Shown: piece after piece, positions 1 through 6,237 of the stretch | Position numbering within the stretch: the stretch's first letter is position 1 | How the letters are laid out: each line of letters begins with the position of its first letter | DNA from: Thiomonas sp. | GTDB lineage: Bacteria; Pseudomonadota; Gammaproteobacteria; Burkholderiales; Burkholderiaceae_C | Direction: 5' to 3' | Length of the DNA stretch: 6,579 nucleotides | Assembly: GCA_027451915.1 (NCBI GenBank) | Contig: DAIDHU010000569.1 | Location: forward strand, 1 to 6,579 | Made by a program: the position numbers and the translations under genes | The notes under the pieces: generated by a model | Database searches by the model: none | The model's input: the letters and a program-made list of their open reading frames with translations, nothing else | What the model was told of the DNA's origin: nothing

Positions 1-405
1 CATGTGCACTTCATCGATCATGTAGACCTTGAAGCGCCCCGCCGTGGGCTTGTAGACGGCCTGCTCCAGCAGGCGGGTCATGTCGTCCACGCCGCGATTG
101 GAGGCGGCGTCCAGTTCGATGTAGTCGACAAAGCGCCCGGAGTCGATTTCGGTGCAGGCCTGGCAGACGCCGCAGGGCTCGGCGGTGATGTCGCCCTTCC
201 CGTCCGCTCCGGTGCAGTTGAGGGATTTGGCCAGGATGCGCGCAATCGTGGTCTTGCCCACGCCGCGGGTGCCGGTGAACAGATAGGCGTGGTGCAGGCG
301 CCGGCGCTGCAGCGCATGGGTGAGCGCGCGCACCACATGATCCTGCCCGACCAGGGTGGCGAAGGTCTTGGGGCGCCATTTGCGCGCCAGCACGGTACTC
401 GACAT
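1..405 (-). CDS. dnaX: DNA polymerase III subunit tau/gamma, N-terminal part (runs off left edge)
   Basis: This is the first 135 codons of DnaX, the ATPase motor of the clamp loader, which loads the beta sliding clamp and bridges polymerase cores at the replication fork. Translating the minus strand from the ATG at 405-403 gives MSSTVLARKWRPKTFATLVG, the usual DnaX opening. The Walker A loop GTRGVGKT is at residues 45-52. Four cysteines at 64, 78, 81 and 84 form the zinc module (PCGVCQAC core). The conserved ELDAASNRGVDD segment is at 97-108, and the first residues of Walker B (IDEVHM) sit exactly at the window edge. The rest of the AAA+ domain, the C-terminal domains and any tau/gamma frameshift site lie outside. 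The start is fixed by the conserved N-terminus. No purine-rich ribosome binding site precedes it: the seven bases before ATG are CCCTCCC. It is transcribed divergently from ffs. Confidence 0.97.
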   Translation of the reverse strand, partial: MSSTVLARKWRPKTFATLVGQDHVVRALTHALQRRRLHHAYLFTGTRGVGKTTIARILAKSLNCTGADGKGDITAEPCGVCQACTEIDSGRFVDYIELDAASNRGVDDMTRLLEQAVYKPTAGRFKVYMIDEVHM

Positions 406-412
406 GGGAGGG

Positions 413-418
413 ATTGTA
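413..418 (-). promoter_or_regulatory. Probable -10 box of the dnaX promoter
   Basis: Read on the minus strand this hexamer is TACAAT, a one-mismatch match to TATAAT. It ends seven bases before the A of the dnaX ATG, so normal spacing puts the transcription start on the start codon itself. No good -35 hexamer is visible upstream at 16-18 bases, where the sequence is GC-rich. The assignment is inferred from sequence and position. Confidence 0.55.
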
Positions 419-453
419 AGGGGCCCCCGCGGCACGCAGCCGCGGGTCATGCT

Positions 454-459
454 TACAAT
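454..459 (+). promoter_or_regulatory. Probable -10 box of the ffs promoter
   Basis: TACAAT matches the sigma-70 -10 consensus at five of six bases. Seven bases separate it from G467, the first base of the terminal stem of the SRP RNA, which is the spacing expected for a stable RNA whose 5' end is the transcription start. The -35 region (about 430-437) is GC-rich and does not match TTGACA. Confidence 0.7.
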
Positions 460-466
460 AGACCTC

Positions 467-562
467 GACGGGCCGCCCCGCATTGCGGCGCGGTGAACCT
501 GGTCAGGCCGGGAACGGAGCAGCCACAGCCGTTTCCCGCAAGTGCCGGGGGTACGGCTCGTC
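467..562 (+). ncRNA. ffs: 4.5S RNA, signal recognition particle RNA (small bacterial type)
   Basis: This encodes the RNA core of the signal recognition particle. It binds Ffh and speeds the Ffh-FtsY interaction during co-translational targeting of membrane proteins. The conserved domain IV lies at 501-524: GGTCAGG on the 5' side, a GGAA tetraloop at 511-514 and AGCAGCC on the 3' side. The flanks fold back as expected: GACGGGCCG (467-475) pairs with CGGCTCGTC (554-562) with one G-U pair, CCCCG (476-480) pairs with CGGGG (546-550), and TGCGG (484-488) pairs with CCGCA (536-540). The length of about 96 bases is slightly below the 114 of E. coli, and there is no Alu domain. The pair closing the tetraloop is G-C, where E. 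coli has C-G. The exact ends are inferred from the stem and the -10 box. No U-rich terminator follows it before trxA. Confidence 0.93.
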
Positions 563-624
563 ACCCCATTGCCGAGTTTCGTCGCGCTTTCGCGGACGGG
601 ATCGTGGCGAGACCTGGAACTTTC

Positions 625-951
625 ATGAGCGACCTGATCAAACACACCACCGATGCGTCCTTCGAGCAGGACGTGCTGAAGTCGTCGACCCCCGTGCTCA
701 TCGACTACTGGGCGGAATGGTGCGGCCCCTGCCGCATGGTGGCGCCGATCCTGGACGAGATCGCCGGTGAATACCAGGGCCGGCTCCAGATCATGAAGGT
801 CAATGTCGACGAAAACCGCAACGTGCCGGCCAAGTACGGCATTCGCGGAATTCCGACCCTGATGCTGTTCAAGGGCGGCGAGGTGGCGGCGACCAAGGTG
901 GGCGCGCTGTCCAAGTCGCAGCTGACCTCCTTTCTCGACGCGAATATATAA
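625..951 (+). CDS. trxA: Thioredoxin 1
   Basis: Thioredoxin is a small cytoplasmic dithiol-disulfide oxidoreductase. It is reduced by thioredoxin reductase and passes electrons to ribonucleotide reductase, peroxiredoxins, methionine sulfoxide reductases and other targets. The 108-residue product is the family's normal length and is a single thioredoxin fold. The active site WCGPC is at residues 32-36 (Cys33 and Cys36), preceded by VLIDYWAEW, and the cis-proline is Pro77 in GIRGIPTLMLF. The buried Asp of the VLIDYWA strand is Asp27. The ATG at 625 is chosen because MSDLIKHTTD is the typical N-terminus; the open frame continues upstream only through the SRP RNA gene. A weak GGAA (616-619) precedes it. 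It lies 62 bases after ffs on the same strand with no evident promoter or terminator between, so read-through from ffs is possible. The long gap to rho suggests rho has its own signals. Confidence 0.97.
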   Translation: MSDLIKHTTDASFEQDVLKSSTPVLIDYWAEWCGPCRMVAPILDEIAGEYQGRLQIMKVNVDENRNVPAKYGIRGIPTLMLFKGGEVAATKVGALSKSQLTSFLDANI

Positions 952-975
952 TTCCCCGCAAGACGCGGAGGCCGG

Positions 976-997
976 CGGGTTTCGACCCGATCGGGTC
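976..997 (+). repeat. Overlapping, mutually exclusive hairpins after trxA
   Basis: CGGGT occurs at 976-980 and again at 992-996, with its complement ACCCG at 985-989 between them. The middle segment can pair with either copy: a five-pair stem with a TTCG loop on the left, or GACCC (984-988) with GGGTC (993-997) around GATC on the right. Both cannot form at once. The position, 25-46 bases after the trxA stop, suits mRNA 3'-end protection or a termination-related role, but there is no T-run. Confidence 0.5.
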
Positions 998-1011
998 CGC
1001 GGCTGCGGATC

Positions 1012-1039
1012 CGTAACGACCGCGGCGTAACGGCCGCGG
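1012..1039 (+). repeat. Tandem direct repeat, two 14-base units
   Basis: CGTAACGACCGCGG (1012-1025) is followed immediately by CGTAACGGCCGCGG (1026-1039). The units differ at one base (A1019 versus G1033). The array lies in the non-coding stretch between trxA and rho, and its function is unknown. It may be a slippage duplication or a pair of protein-binding sites. Confidence 0.8.
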
Positions 1040-1320
1040 CCAGGCCCGCCGATGCGGGCGGGTCCCCCGGCCTCGCGACGCGCGACCCGCCAGGCTCGGG
1101 CCGGAGCCCCACAATCCCGAAGACGCCGGCAAGGCCGCCCATGCACGACATGGCGCACGAGCCGGCGGTGCACCCGAAGCGAACAACCTCCGCTTTGCGT
1201 GCGGCCCGCAAGCCGCATCCCCTTTCCCCGTCAGTCAGTTCCTCCCGGATCCGCACGCAGCGTCCCGCAGGCCGTGCGGCGCGATCAGCGCAAGCCGCAG
1301 CCGATTCCGGCTCGCGCCCC

Positions 1321-1367
1321 CGGCCCCGTCACCGATTTCCACCGCCATTTCCCCGCCAACCCCTGCC
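1321..1367 (+). promoter_or_regulatory. C-rich, G-poor tract just before rho (rut-like site)
   Basis: Of these 47 bases I count 26 C, 7 G, 8 T and 6 A, against a local background where G and C are near equal. Pyrimidine-C steps (TC and CC) are frequent and little pairing is evident. This is the composition of a Rho utilisation site. It ends at the rho start codon and contains no Shine-Dalgarno sequence (the last bases are CAACCCCTGCC). Rho represses its own gene in E. coli, so a self-binding leader is plausible. The composition is observed; the role is inferred. Confidence 0.5.
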
Positions 1368-2630
<1,263 letters not shown>

Positions 2631-2645
2631 GTTCGCGCCCATTCG

Positions 2646-2654
2646 TGCGATAAT
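2646..2654 (+). promoter_or_regulatory. Probable extended -10 promoter for rpmE2
   Basis: TGCGATAAT contains a TG one base before GATAAT (2649-2654), which matches the -10 consensus at five of six bases. This is the extended -10 arrangement that can work without a good -35, and no good -35 is visible upstream. Transcription would begin near 2661, 16 bases after this stands clear of the rho stop codon region, and give rpmE2 an untranslated leader of about 140 bases. Confidence 0.6.
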
Positions 2655-2785
2655 GTCGGTCTTTGGCTAAGTACAGCGACCGCCCCTGCCCCGATCGCGC
2701 CCGGCCGGCATGCCAAGGCGCGCGAGCTGGCGAGGGTCTCTCGAGCCCATGGGCGACGCGGATCGGTTGCGCTGCGGCTGGCCTC

Positions 2786-2798
2786 ATTTCCCGGAAAT
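2786..2798 (+). repeat. Small inverted repeat over the rpmE2 ribosome binding region
   Basis: ATTTCC (2786-2791) and GGAAAT (2793-2798) are perfect reverse complements around a single C. The right arm holds GGAAA, the only Shine-Dalgarno-like run before rpmE2, ten to six bases from the ATG. With a one-base centre it cannot form a tight hairpin in full, so any effect on translation is uncertain. Confidence 0.4.
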
Positions 2799-2803
2799 CC
2801 ACC

Positions 2804-3073
2804 ATGAAACCTGGCATCCACCCCGAATACCGCGACGTGTGCTTCGTCGACCTGTCCAACGGCACGAAGTTCGTCATCCCCTCGACGGCGACGACGCGCG
2901 AAACCGTGAAGATGGACGACGGCCGCGAGCTCCCGCTGTTCAAGCTGGACACCTCCTCGGAGTCGCACCCCTTCTACACCGGAACCCAGAAGAGCATCGA
3001 CTCGCTGGGCGGTCGCGTCGACAAGTTCCGCCAGAAATTCGCCCGCGCGGCGTCGGCAGGCGCCAAGAAGTGA
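2804..3073 (+). CDS. rpmE2: Type-B 50S ribosomal protein bL31
   Basis: bL31 is a protein of the large ribosomal subunit that forms part of the bridge to the small subunit near the central protuberance. The 89-residue product starts MKPGIHPEYRDVCFVDLSNG and carries the conserved SHPFYTG motif at 54-60, followed by the basic tail GGRVDKFRQKF. It has only one cysteine (Cys13) and lacks the CxxC pairs of the zinc-binding type, so it is the zinc-independent paralogue family. In bacteria with both forms the type-B copy is often controlled by Zur. I see no recognisable Zur operator here, and the setting between rho and a strong terminator suggests a housekeeping copy. The ATG at 2804 gives the family N-terminus; in-frame codons upstream do not look conserved. 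It probably has its own promoter at about 2646 with a leader of about 140 bases. Self-regulation through the leader is known for E. coli rpmE, but is unproven here. Confidence 0.96.
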   Translation: MKPGIHPEYRDVCFVDLSNGTKFVIPSTATTRETVKMDDGRELPLFKLDTSSESHPFYTGTQKSIDSLGGRVDKFRQKFARAASAGAKK

Positions 3074-3085
3074 GGTACCGCGGGA

Positions 3086-3099
3086 CCGGCCCTGGCCGG
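3086..3099 (+). repeat. Stem-loop upstream of the rpmE2 terminator
   Basis: CCGGCC (3086-3091) and GGCCGG (3094-3099) can pair around CT, 12 bases after the rpmE2 stop codon. There is no T-run after it. It may help protect the mRNA 3' end or assist the terminator that follows. Confidence 0.4.
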
Positions 3100-3120
3100 C
3101 CCGTCCCCCTGGGGAATCCG

Positions 3121-3148
3121 ACGGGCAGCCTGGCTGCCCGTTTTGTTT
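3121..3148 (+). terminator. Intrinsic terminator of rpmE2
   Basis: ACGGGCAGC (3121-3129) pairs perfectly with GCTGCCCGT (3133-3141) around a CTG loop, and the stem runs straight into TTTTGTTT (3141-3148). This is a textbook Rho-independent terminator. It lies 48 bases after the rpmE2 stop and only 28 bases before the next start codon. Confidence 0.93.
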
Positions 3149-3176
3149 GGCCCATCGACCCTCGCAGCCCGAACCG

Positions 3177-4874
3177 ATGAATTCCCGCGCCGAAACCTCG
3201 CGCGCGCCGGCGCCCCGTCCGGTGGTGAGCAGCGAAAGCGTGGCACGCCTGCCGCGCTGGCCGCTCTGGCTGCTGTGCGTGGCCTACGTGCTTCCCGGCT
3301 ACCTCGGCCGCGACCCCTGGACCGGCGACGGACAGACCTTCGGCGTGGCCTGGCAGATCGCGCAGGGTCATTCGGGTTGGCTGCAACCGACCCTGTGGGG
3401 CCACTCCGTCGGCGGCGGCTGGCTCGCCTACTGGCTGGGCGCGCTGGCCTTGAAGGCCTTCGCCGGCTGGCTCGGGGCGCCGACGGCCTCGCGCCTGCCC
3501 TTCATGCTCCTGCTGGCGGCCTGCCTGGCAGAGGTGTGGCATGCGGCCTACCAGCTCGCCTTGCGCGACGAGGCCCAACCCGTGCAGCCGGCCTTCGGCG
3601 AGGCCATCGTCCGCAAGGACTATGCACGAGCCATGGCCGACGGCGCCTTGCTCAGCTTGCTGGCCTGCCTGGGCCTGCTGGTGCGCGGGCACGAGACCAC
3701 GCCGGCCCTGGTGCAACTGGCCGGGGCCGGCAGCGTGATGCTCGGGCTCGCACTGCTGCCCAGACGCCGCCTGCGCGCCTGCCTGGCGCTGGCCGGCGGC
3801 CTGCTGGGGCTGGCCCTGTGCGGCGCCCCCTGGCTGGCACTGTTCGCCGCGCTGCTCGTCGCCGCGCTGCTGCCGGCGCCGACCTTGCGCGGCAGCCGCG
3901 CGGCGGCCGCGGGAACCCTGGTCCTTTGCATGGCGGCCTGCGGGGCCGTGCTGTGGCATGTGCACGGCGCCACCGAGGCGCGCATACCCACGCTGCGCTC
4001 GGCGCAGCACCTGCTGGGCGTGCTGGCCTGGTTCCTGTGGCCGGCCTGGCCGCTGGCGGGATGGGCGATCTGGCGCTGGCGCGCCTCGCTGGGTGCCTGG
4101 CATGTGCTGGCGCCCGTGGCGCTGGGTACGCTGTGTCTGTTCTCGGCCTTTCTCAGCAGTTCGGGCAGCGCGCCGCTGCTGCTGGTGCTGCCCGCCGCGG
4201 CCGTGCTGACTTCGCTGGCCCTTCCGGTCATGCGCCGCGGCAGCCTGGCCGCGCTGGACTGGTTCGCCCTCATGTTCTTCAGCTTGCTGGCCTTCGTGGT
4301 CTGGCTGCTGTGGATCGCCCTGCTCACCGGCGAGCCGGCGCATCCGGCCGCCAACATCGCGCGCCTCGCGCCGGGCTTTCATGCCCGGCTGCAACCCCTG
4401 CCGACCTTGCTGGCTCTGCTGGCGACGGCGGCGTGGGCGGGCGTGGCGGCCTGGCGCGCGGGGCGCCACCGGCATCCGATCTGGAAAGGCATGGTGCTGT
4501 CGGCCGGAGGCGTGACCCTGGTGTGGGCGCTGGTCGGCACGCTGTGGCTGCCCGTGCTCGACTACGCCAGCAGCTATCGCAACCTGGGCGAACAGGTGCG
4601 CCTGGCGCTGCGCGAGCATGGAGCCGGTCCCGCGCCGCGCGTGCAGACCCTGGGGCTCAACCCCTCGCAGCAGGGTCTGCTCGGCTACTGGAGCGACGCC
4701 CACTTCGTGCCGGGCGCATGGCCGCAGTCCTGGCGCGCTCCCTACGTGCTCACCCTCACGCGCGGGGACTACCTGCCCTGGCCGGTGCGCGGGCAGGTGC
4801 TGTGGAGCGGACACCGCCCCGGCGAGAACGACGAGTTGCTGCGCCTGTGGCGCCGCGATGACGCGCAGCGCTGA
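3177..4874 (+). CDS. ArnT/PMT-like GT-C family polytopic membrane protein
   Basis: This is a 565-residue inner-membrane protein that I assign to the GT-C glycosyltransferase group (ArnT/PMT-like), whose members transfer sugars from polyprenyl-phosphate donors on the periplasmic face. The short cytoplasmic N-terminus is followed by a first membrane helix at about 28-43, then LGRDPWTGDGQTFG (43-56). Such a GRDPW-x-x-D segment begins the first periplasmic loop of ArnT-like proteins, and Asp46 or Asp51 may be the catalytic acid. About ten further hydrophobic helices follow, for example near 106-128, 155-169, 181-195, 202-232, 243-260, 278-299, 307-325, 332-350, 361-383, 408-426 and 439-460. A soluble tail of about 105 residues (461-565) would be periplasmic. 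Substrate and acceptor cannot be told. The ATG at 3177 is preferred over the in-frame TTG at 3147, which lies in the terminator T-run. No Shine-Dalgarno is seen. The MATE gene overlaps its end by 17 bases, so they are probably translationally coupled. Confidence 0.7.
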   Translation: MNSRAETSRAPAPRPVVSSESVARLPRWPLWLLCVAYVLPGYLGRDPWTGDGQTFGVAWQIAQGHSGWLQPTLWGHSVGGGWLAYWLGALALKAFAGWLGAPTASRLPFMLLLAACLAEVWHAAYQLALRDEAQPVQPAFGEAIVRKDYARAMADGALLSLLACLGLLVRGHETTPALVQLAGAGSVMLGLALLPRRRLRACLALAGGLLGLALCGAPWLALFAALLVAALLPAPTLRGSRAAAAGTLVLCMAACGAVLWHVHGATEARIPTLRSAQHLLGVLAWFLWPAWPLAGWAIWRWRASLGAWHVLAPVALGTLCLFSAFLSSSGSAPLLLVLPAAAVLTSLALPVMRRGSLAALDWFALMFFSLLAFVVWLLWIALLTGEPAHPAANIARLAPGFHARLQPLPTLLALLATAAWAGVAAWRAGRHRHPIWKGMVLSAGGVTLVWALVGTLWLPVLDYASSYRNLGEQVRLALREHGAGPAPRVQTLGLNPSQQGLLGYWSDAHFVPGAWPQSWRAPYVLTLTRGDYLPWPVRGQVLWSGHRPGENDELLRLWRRDDAQR

Positions 4875-6237
4875 AGCGCGGGGACCGCTGCGCGAGCTGC
4901 TGCGCCTGGCCGGCGCGGTGTTCGTGGGTCAGCTGGCGGTGGTCGGATTCGGCGTGGCCGACACGGTCATGCTCGGGCGTGGCGGCGATACCCTGGGCCT
5001 GGCCACGCTGGCGCTGGGCCAGGCCGTGTACATGACCACCTACCTGGCCCTGGACGGCGTGACCCAGGCCCTGCTTCCGGCGCTGGGTCGCGAGGCGGGC
5101 GCCGCCAGGCTCGACCGCGTGGCCGCGGTGTTCCGCCAGGGGCTGTGGCTGGCGGCGATGCTCGCCGTGCTGGGCTGCCTGCTGCTGCTCTGGCCGCGGC
5201 CGCTGCTGCGCCTGACCGGGGAGCACGACGCGGCGCTGCCCGTGGAGTACCTGCGCCTGCTGGCGCTGGGACTGCCGGCGGCGATGCTCTACCGCATCCA
5301 CGTCGCGTTGGGCCAGGCCATCGGACGTCCGATGCTGGTGACCGTGCAGCAGGCGCTGGGCCTGGGCTGCAAGCTGCTGCTCAACGCCCTGCTGGTCGCC
5401 CCCGCGAGCCTGGGCTTGCACGGACTGAGCGGACACGGCGTGCTGGGCTGCGCGGCGGCCACCACCATCACGCAGTGGCTGCTGCTGGCCGGCGCCTGGC
5501 GCCAGCATGCGCACGACGCGGCCTTGCGGCCCTTGCGCGCCCTGGCTCGCTTCGATGCTCCGCGAGTCGGCCAGCTGCTGGGCCTGCTGCGCCTGGGCCT
5601 GCCCATCGGCGCGACGGTGATGGTGGACGTGTCCTCCTTCACCGGCATGGCGCTGTTCATCGCCCGCGCCGGCAATGTGCAGCTGGCCGCGCACCAGATC
5701 GCCATCAGCGTGGCCACGGTGCTGTACATGCTGCCGCTGTCCATGTCCATCGCCACCGGCTCGCTGGTGGCGCGCCAGCTGGGCGCGGCCCGCCCGCGGG
5801 GCGCCGTGCGCGCGGCCTGGAGCGGGGTGGCCTCGGCCATGCTGTTGTCGGCCGCGGCGGCCCTGGTGCTGCTGCTCCTGCGCGCGCCCGTCGCCGCCTG
5901 GTACAGCAGCGACCCCCGCGTGGCGGCCGTGGCCGCGCGCCTGCTCGCGCTGGTGGCGGCCTATCAGGTCTTCGATGCCTTGCAGGCCTGCAGCGCCTTC
6001 GCGCTGCGCTCCTGGCACGTGGCCGCCCTGCCCGGCGCACTGTATGCGCTGGCGCTGTGGGGCGTGGGTCTGGGCGGCGGATGCCTGCTGGGGCTGGGCC
6101 TGGGCGGGTGGAGCCTGCCGGCCTTGCGGGGCGCGGCAGGGTTCTGGGCCGCCTATTGCGCCGGGCTGGTCCTGGCCGCGGCCGGCATCGCTTCGCTGCT
6201 GCTGCGGGTCACGCGGCGTCAGCTCGCGACGGCCTGA
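4858..6237 (+). CDS. MATE-family (NorM/DinF-like) efflux transporter
   Basis: This is a 459-residue inner-membrane protein of the multidrug and toxic compound extrusion family, which exports organic cations and drugs using a sodium or proton gradient. Two homologous six-helix halves are visible. The first half opens with GQLAVVGFGVADTVMLGR (24-41), containing the conserved Asp35. The second opens with LGLPIGATVMVDVSS (246-260) and continues with AAHQIAISVATVLYMLPLSM (277-296) and GSLVARQLGA (301-310), matching the AAHQ and MxPxS motifs of NorM. Acidic Asp257 sits where NorM has a glutamate in helix 7, and Asp373 lies in the late helix YQVFDALQ. The ATG at 4858 is chosen because it starts just before the first helix; the frame stays open far upstream only inside the previous gene. 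There is no clear Shine-Dalgarno, so translation is probably coupled to the upstream gene. Substrate is unknown. It ends overlapping the convergent ABC-F gene. Confidence 0.92.
   Translation: MTRSAEARGPLRELLRLAGAVFVGQLAVVGFGVADTVMLGRGGDTLGLATLALGQAVYMTTYLALDGVTQALLPALGREAGAARLDRVAAVFRQGLWLAAMLAVLGCLLLLWPRPLLRLTGEHDAALPVEYLRLLALGLPAAMLYRIHVALGQAIGRPMLVTVQQALGLGCKLLLNALLVAPASLGLHGLSGHGVLGCAAATTITQWLLLAGAWRQHAHDAALRPLRALARFDAPRVGQLLGLLRLGLPIGATVMVDVSSFTGMALFIARAGNVQLAAHQIAISVATVLYMLPLSMSIATGSLVARQLGAARPRGAVRAAWSGVASAMLLSAAAALVLLLLRAPVAAWYSSDPRVAAVAARLLALVAAYQVFDALQACSAFALRSWHVAALPGALYALALWGVGLGGGCLLGLGLGGWSLPALRGAAGFWAAYCAGLVLAAAGIASLLLRVTRRQLATA

Larger units (their letters stand above)
413..459. 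repeat. Nested inverted repeat between dnaX and ffs
   Basis: Two perfect inverted repeats share one centre at base 436. The outer arms are ATTGTAAG (413-420) and CTTACAAT (452-459). The inner arms are CCCGCGGC (426-433) and GCCGCGGG (439-446), around a five-base centre. The five bases between inner and outer arms on each side do not pair. The outer arms contain the two outward-facing TACAAT boxes, and the inner arms lie where both -35 regions would be. It may be a regulator-binding site or simply a symmetric divergent promoter. As RNA it would rarely be transcribed whole. Confidence 0.75.
952..1367 (+). other. 416-base non-coding stretch between trxA and rho (probable rho leader region)
   Basis: I find no convincing gene here. 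The first half (952-1140) is GC-rich and full of inverted repeats: CGGGT-TTCG-ACCCG (976-989), the perfect palindrome GACCCGATCGGGTC (984-997), a tandem 14-base repeat (1012-1039), and the hairpin GCCCGC-CGAT-GCGGGC (1044-1059). None is followed by a T-run, so an intrinsic terminator for trxA is not visible. The second half contains a hairpin TGCGGC/GCCGCA (1200-1205 with 1212-1217) and becomes strongly C-rich before rho. CACAAT at 1110-1115 is the only -10-like hexamer I noticed and it is weak. A long untranslated leader fits the known self-regulation of rho in E. coli, but that is inference here. Confidence 0.6.

Noticed and set aside
580..598. Stem CGTCGCG-CTTT-CGCGGACG after ffs as a terminator
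   Set aside because: The stem has a bulge and no T-run follows (GGATCG comes next), so it does not qualify as an intrinsic terminator.
4..624. N-terminal extension of trxA by about 200 codons
   Set aside because: The extension reads through antisense dnaX and the SRP RNA gene. The family N-terminus begins at 625.
3147..3149. TTG as start of the GT-C gene
   Set aside because: It lies within the terminator T-run, has no ribosome binding site, and the added ten residues are not hydrophobic or family-like. The ATG at 3177 is better.
2940..4814. Long minus-strand open frame (624 codons) opposite the GT-C gene
   Set aside because: It is rich in Gln, Gly, Arg and Ala with no recognisable domain, as expected for the antisense of a Leu/Ala-rich GC-rich gene. 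The plus-strand protein has clear membrane helices and a family motif.
4618..4857. Upstream in-frame ATG for the MATE gene at 4618
   Set aside because: The added 80 residues are Arg/Cys/Pro-rich out-of-frame translation of the GT-C gene. MATE homology begins just after 4858.
3143..4861. Plus-strand alternative frame (572 codons) overlapping the GT-C gene
   Set aside because: It is an Arg/Gly/Ala-rich out-of-frame reading without membrane helices or motifs. The other frame gives a coherent membrane protein.
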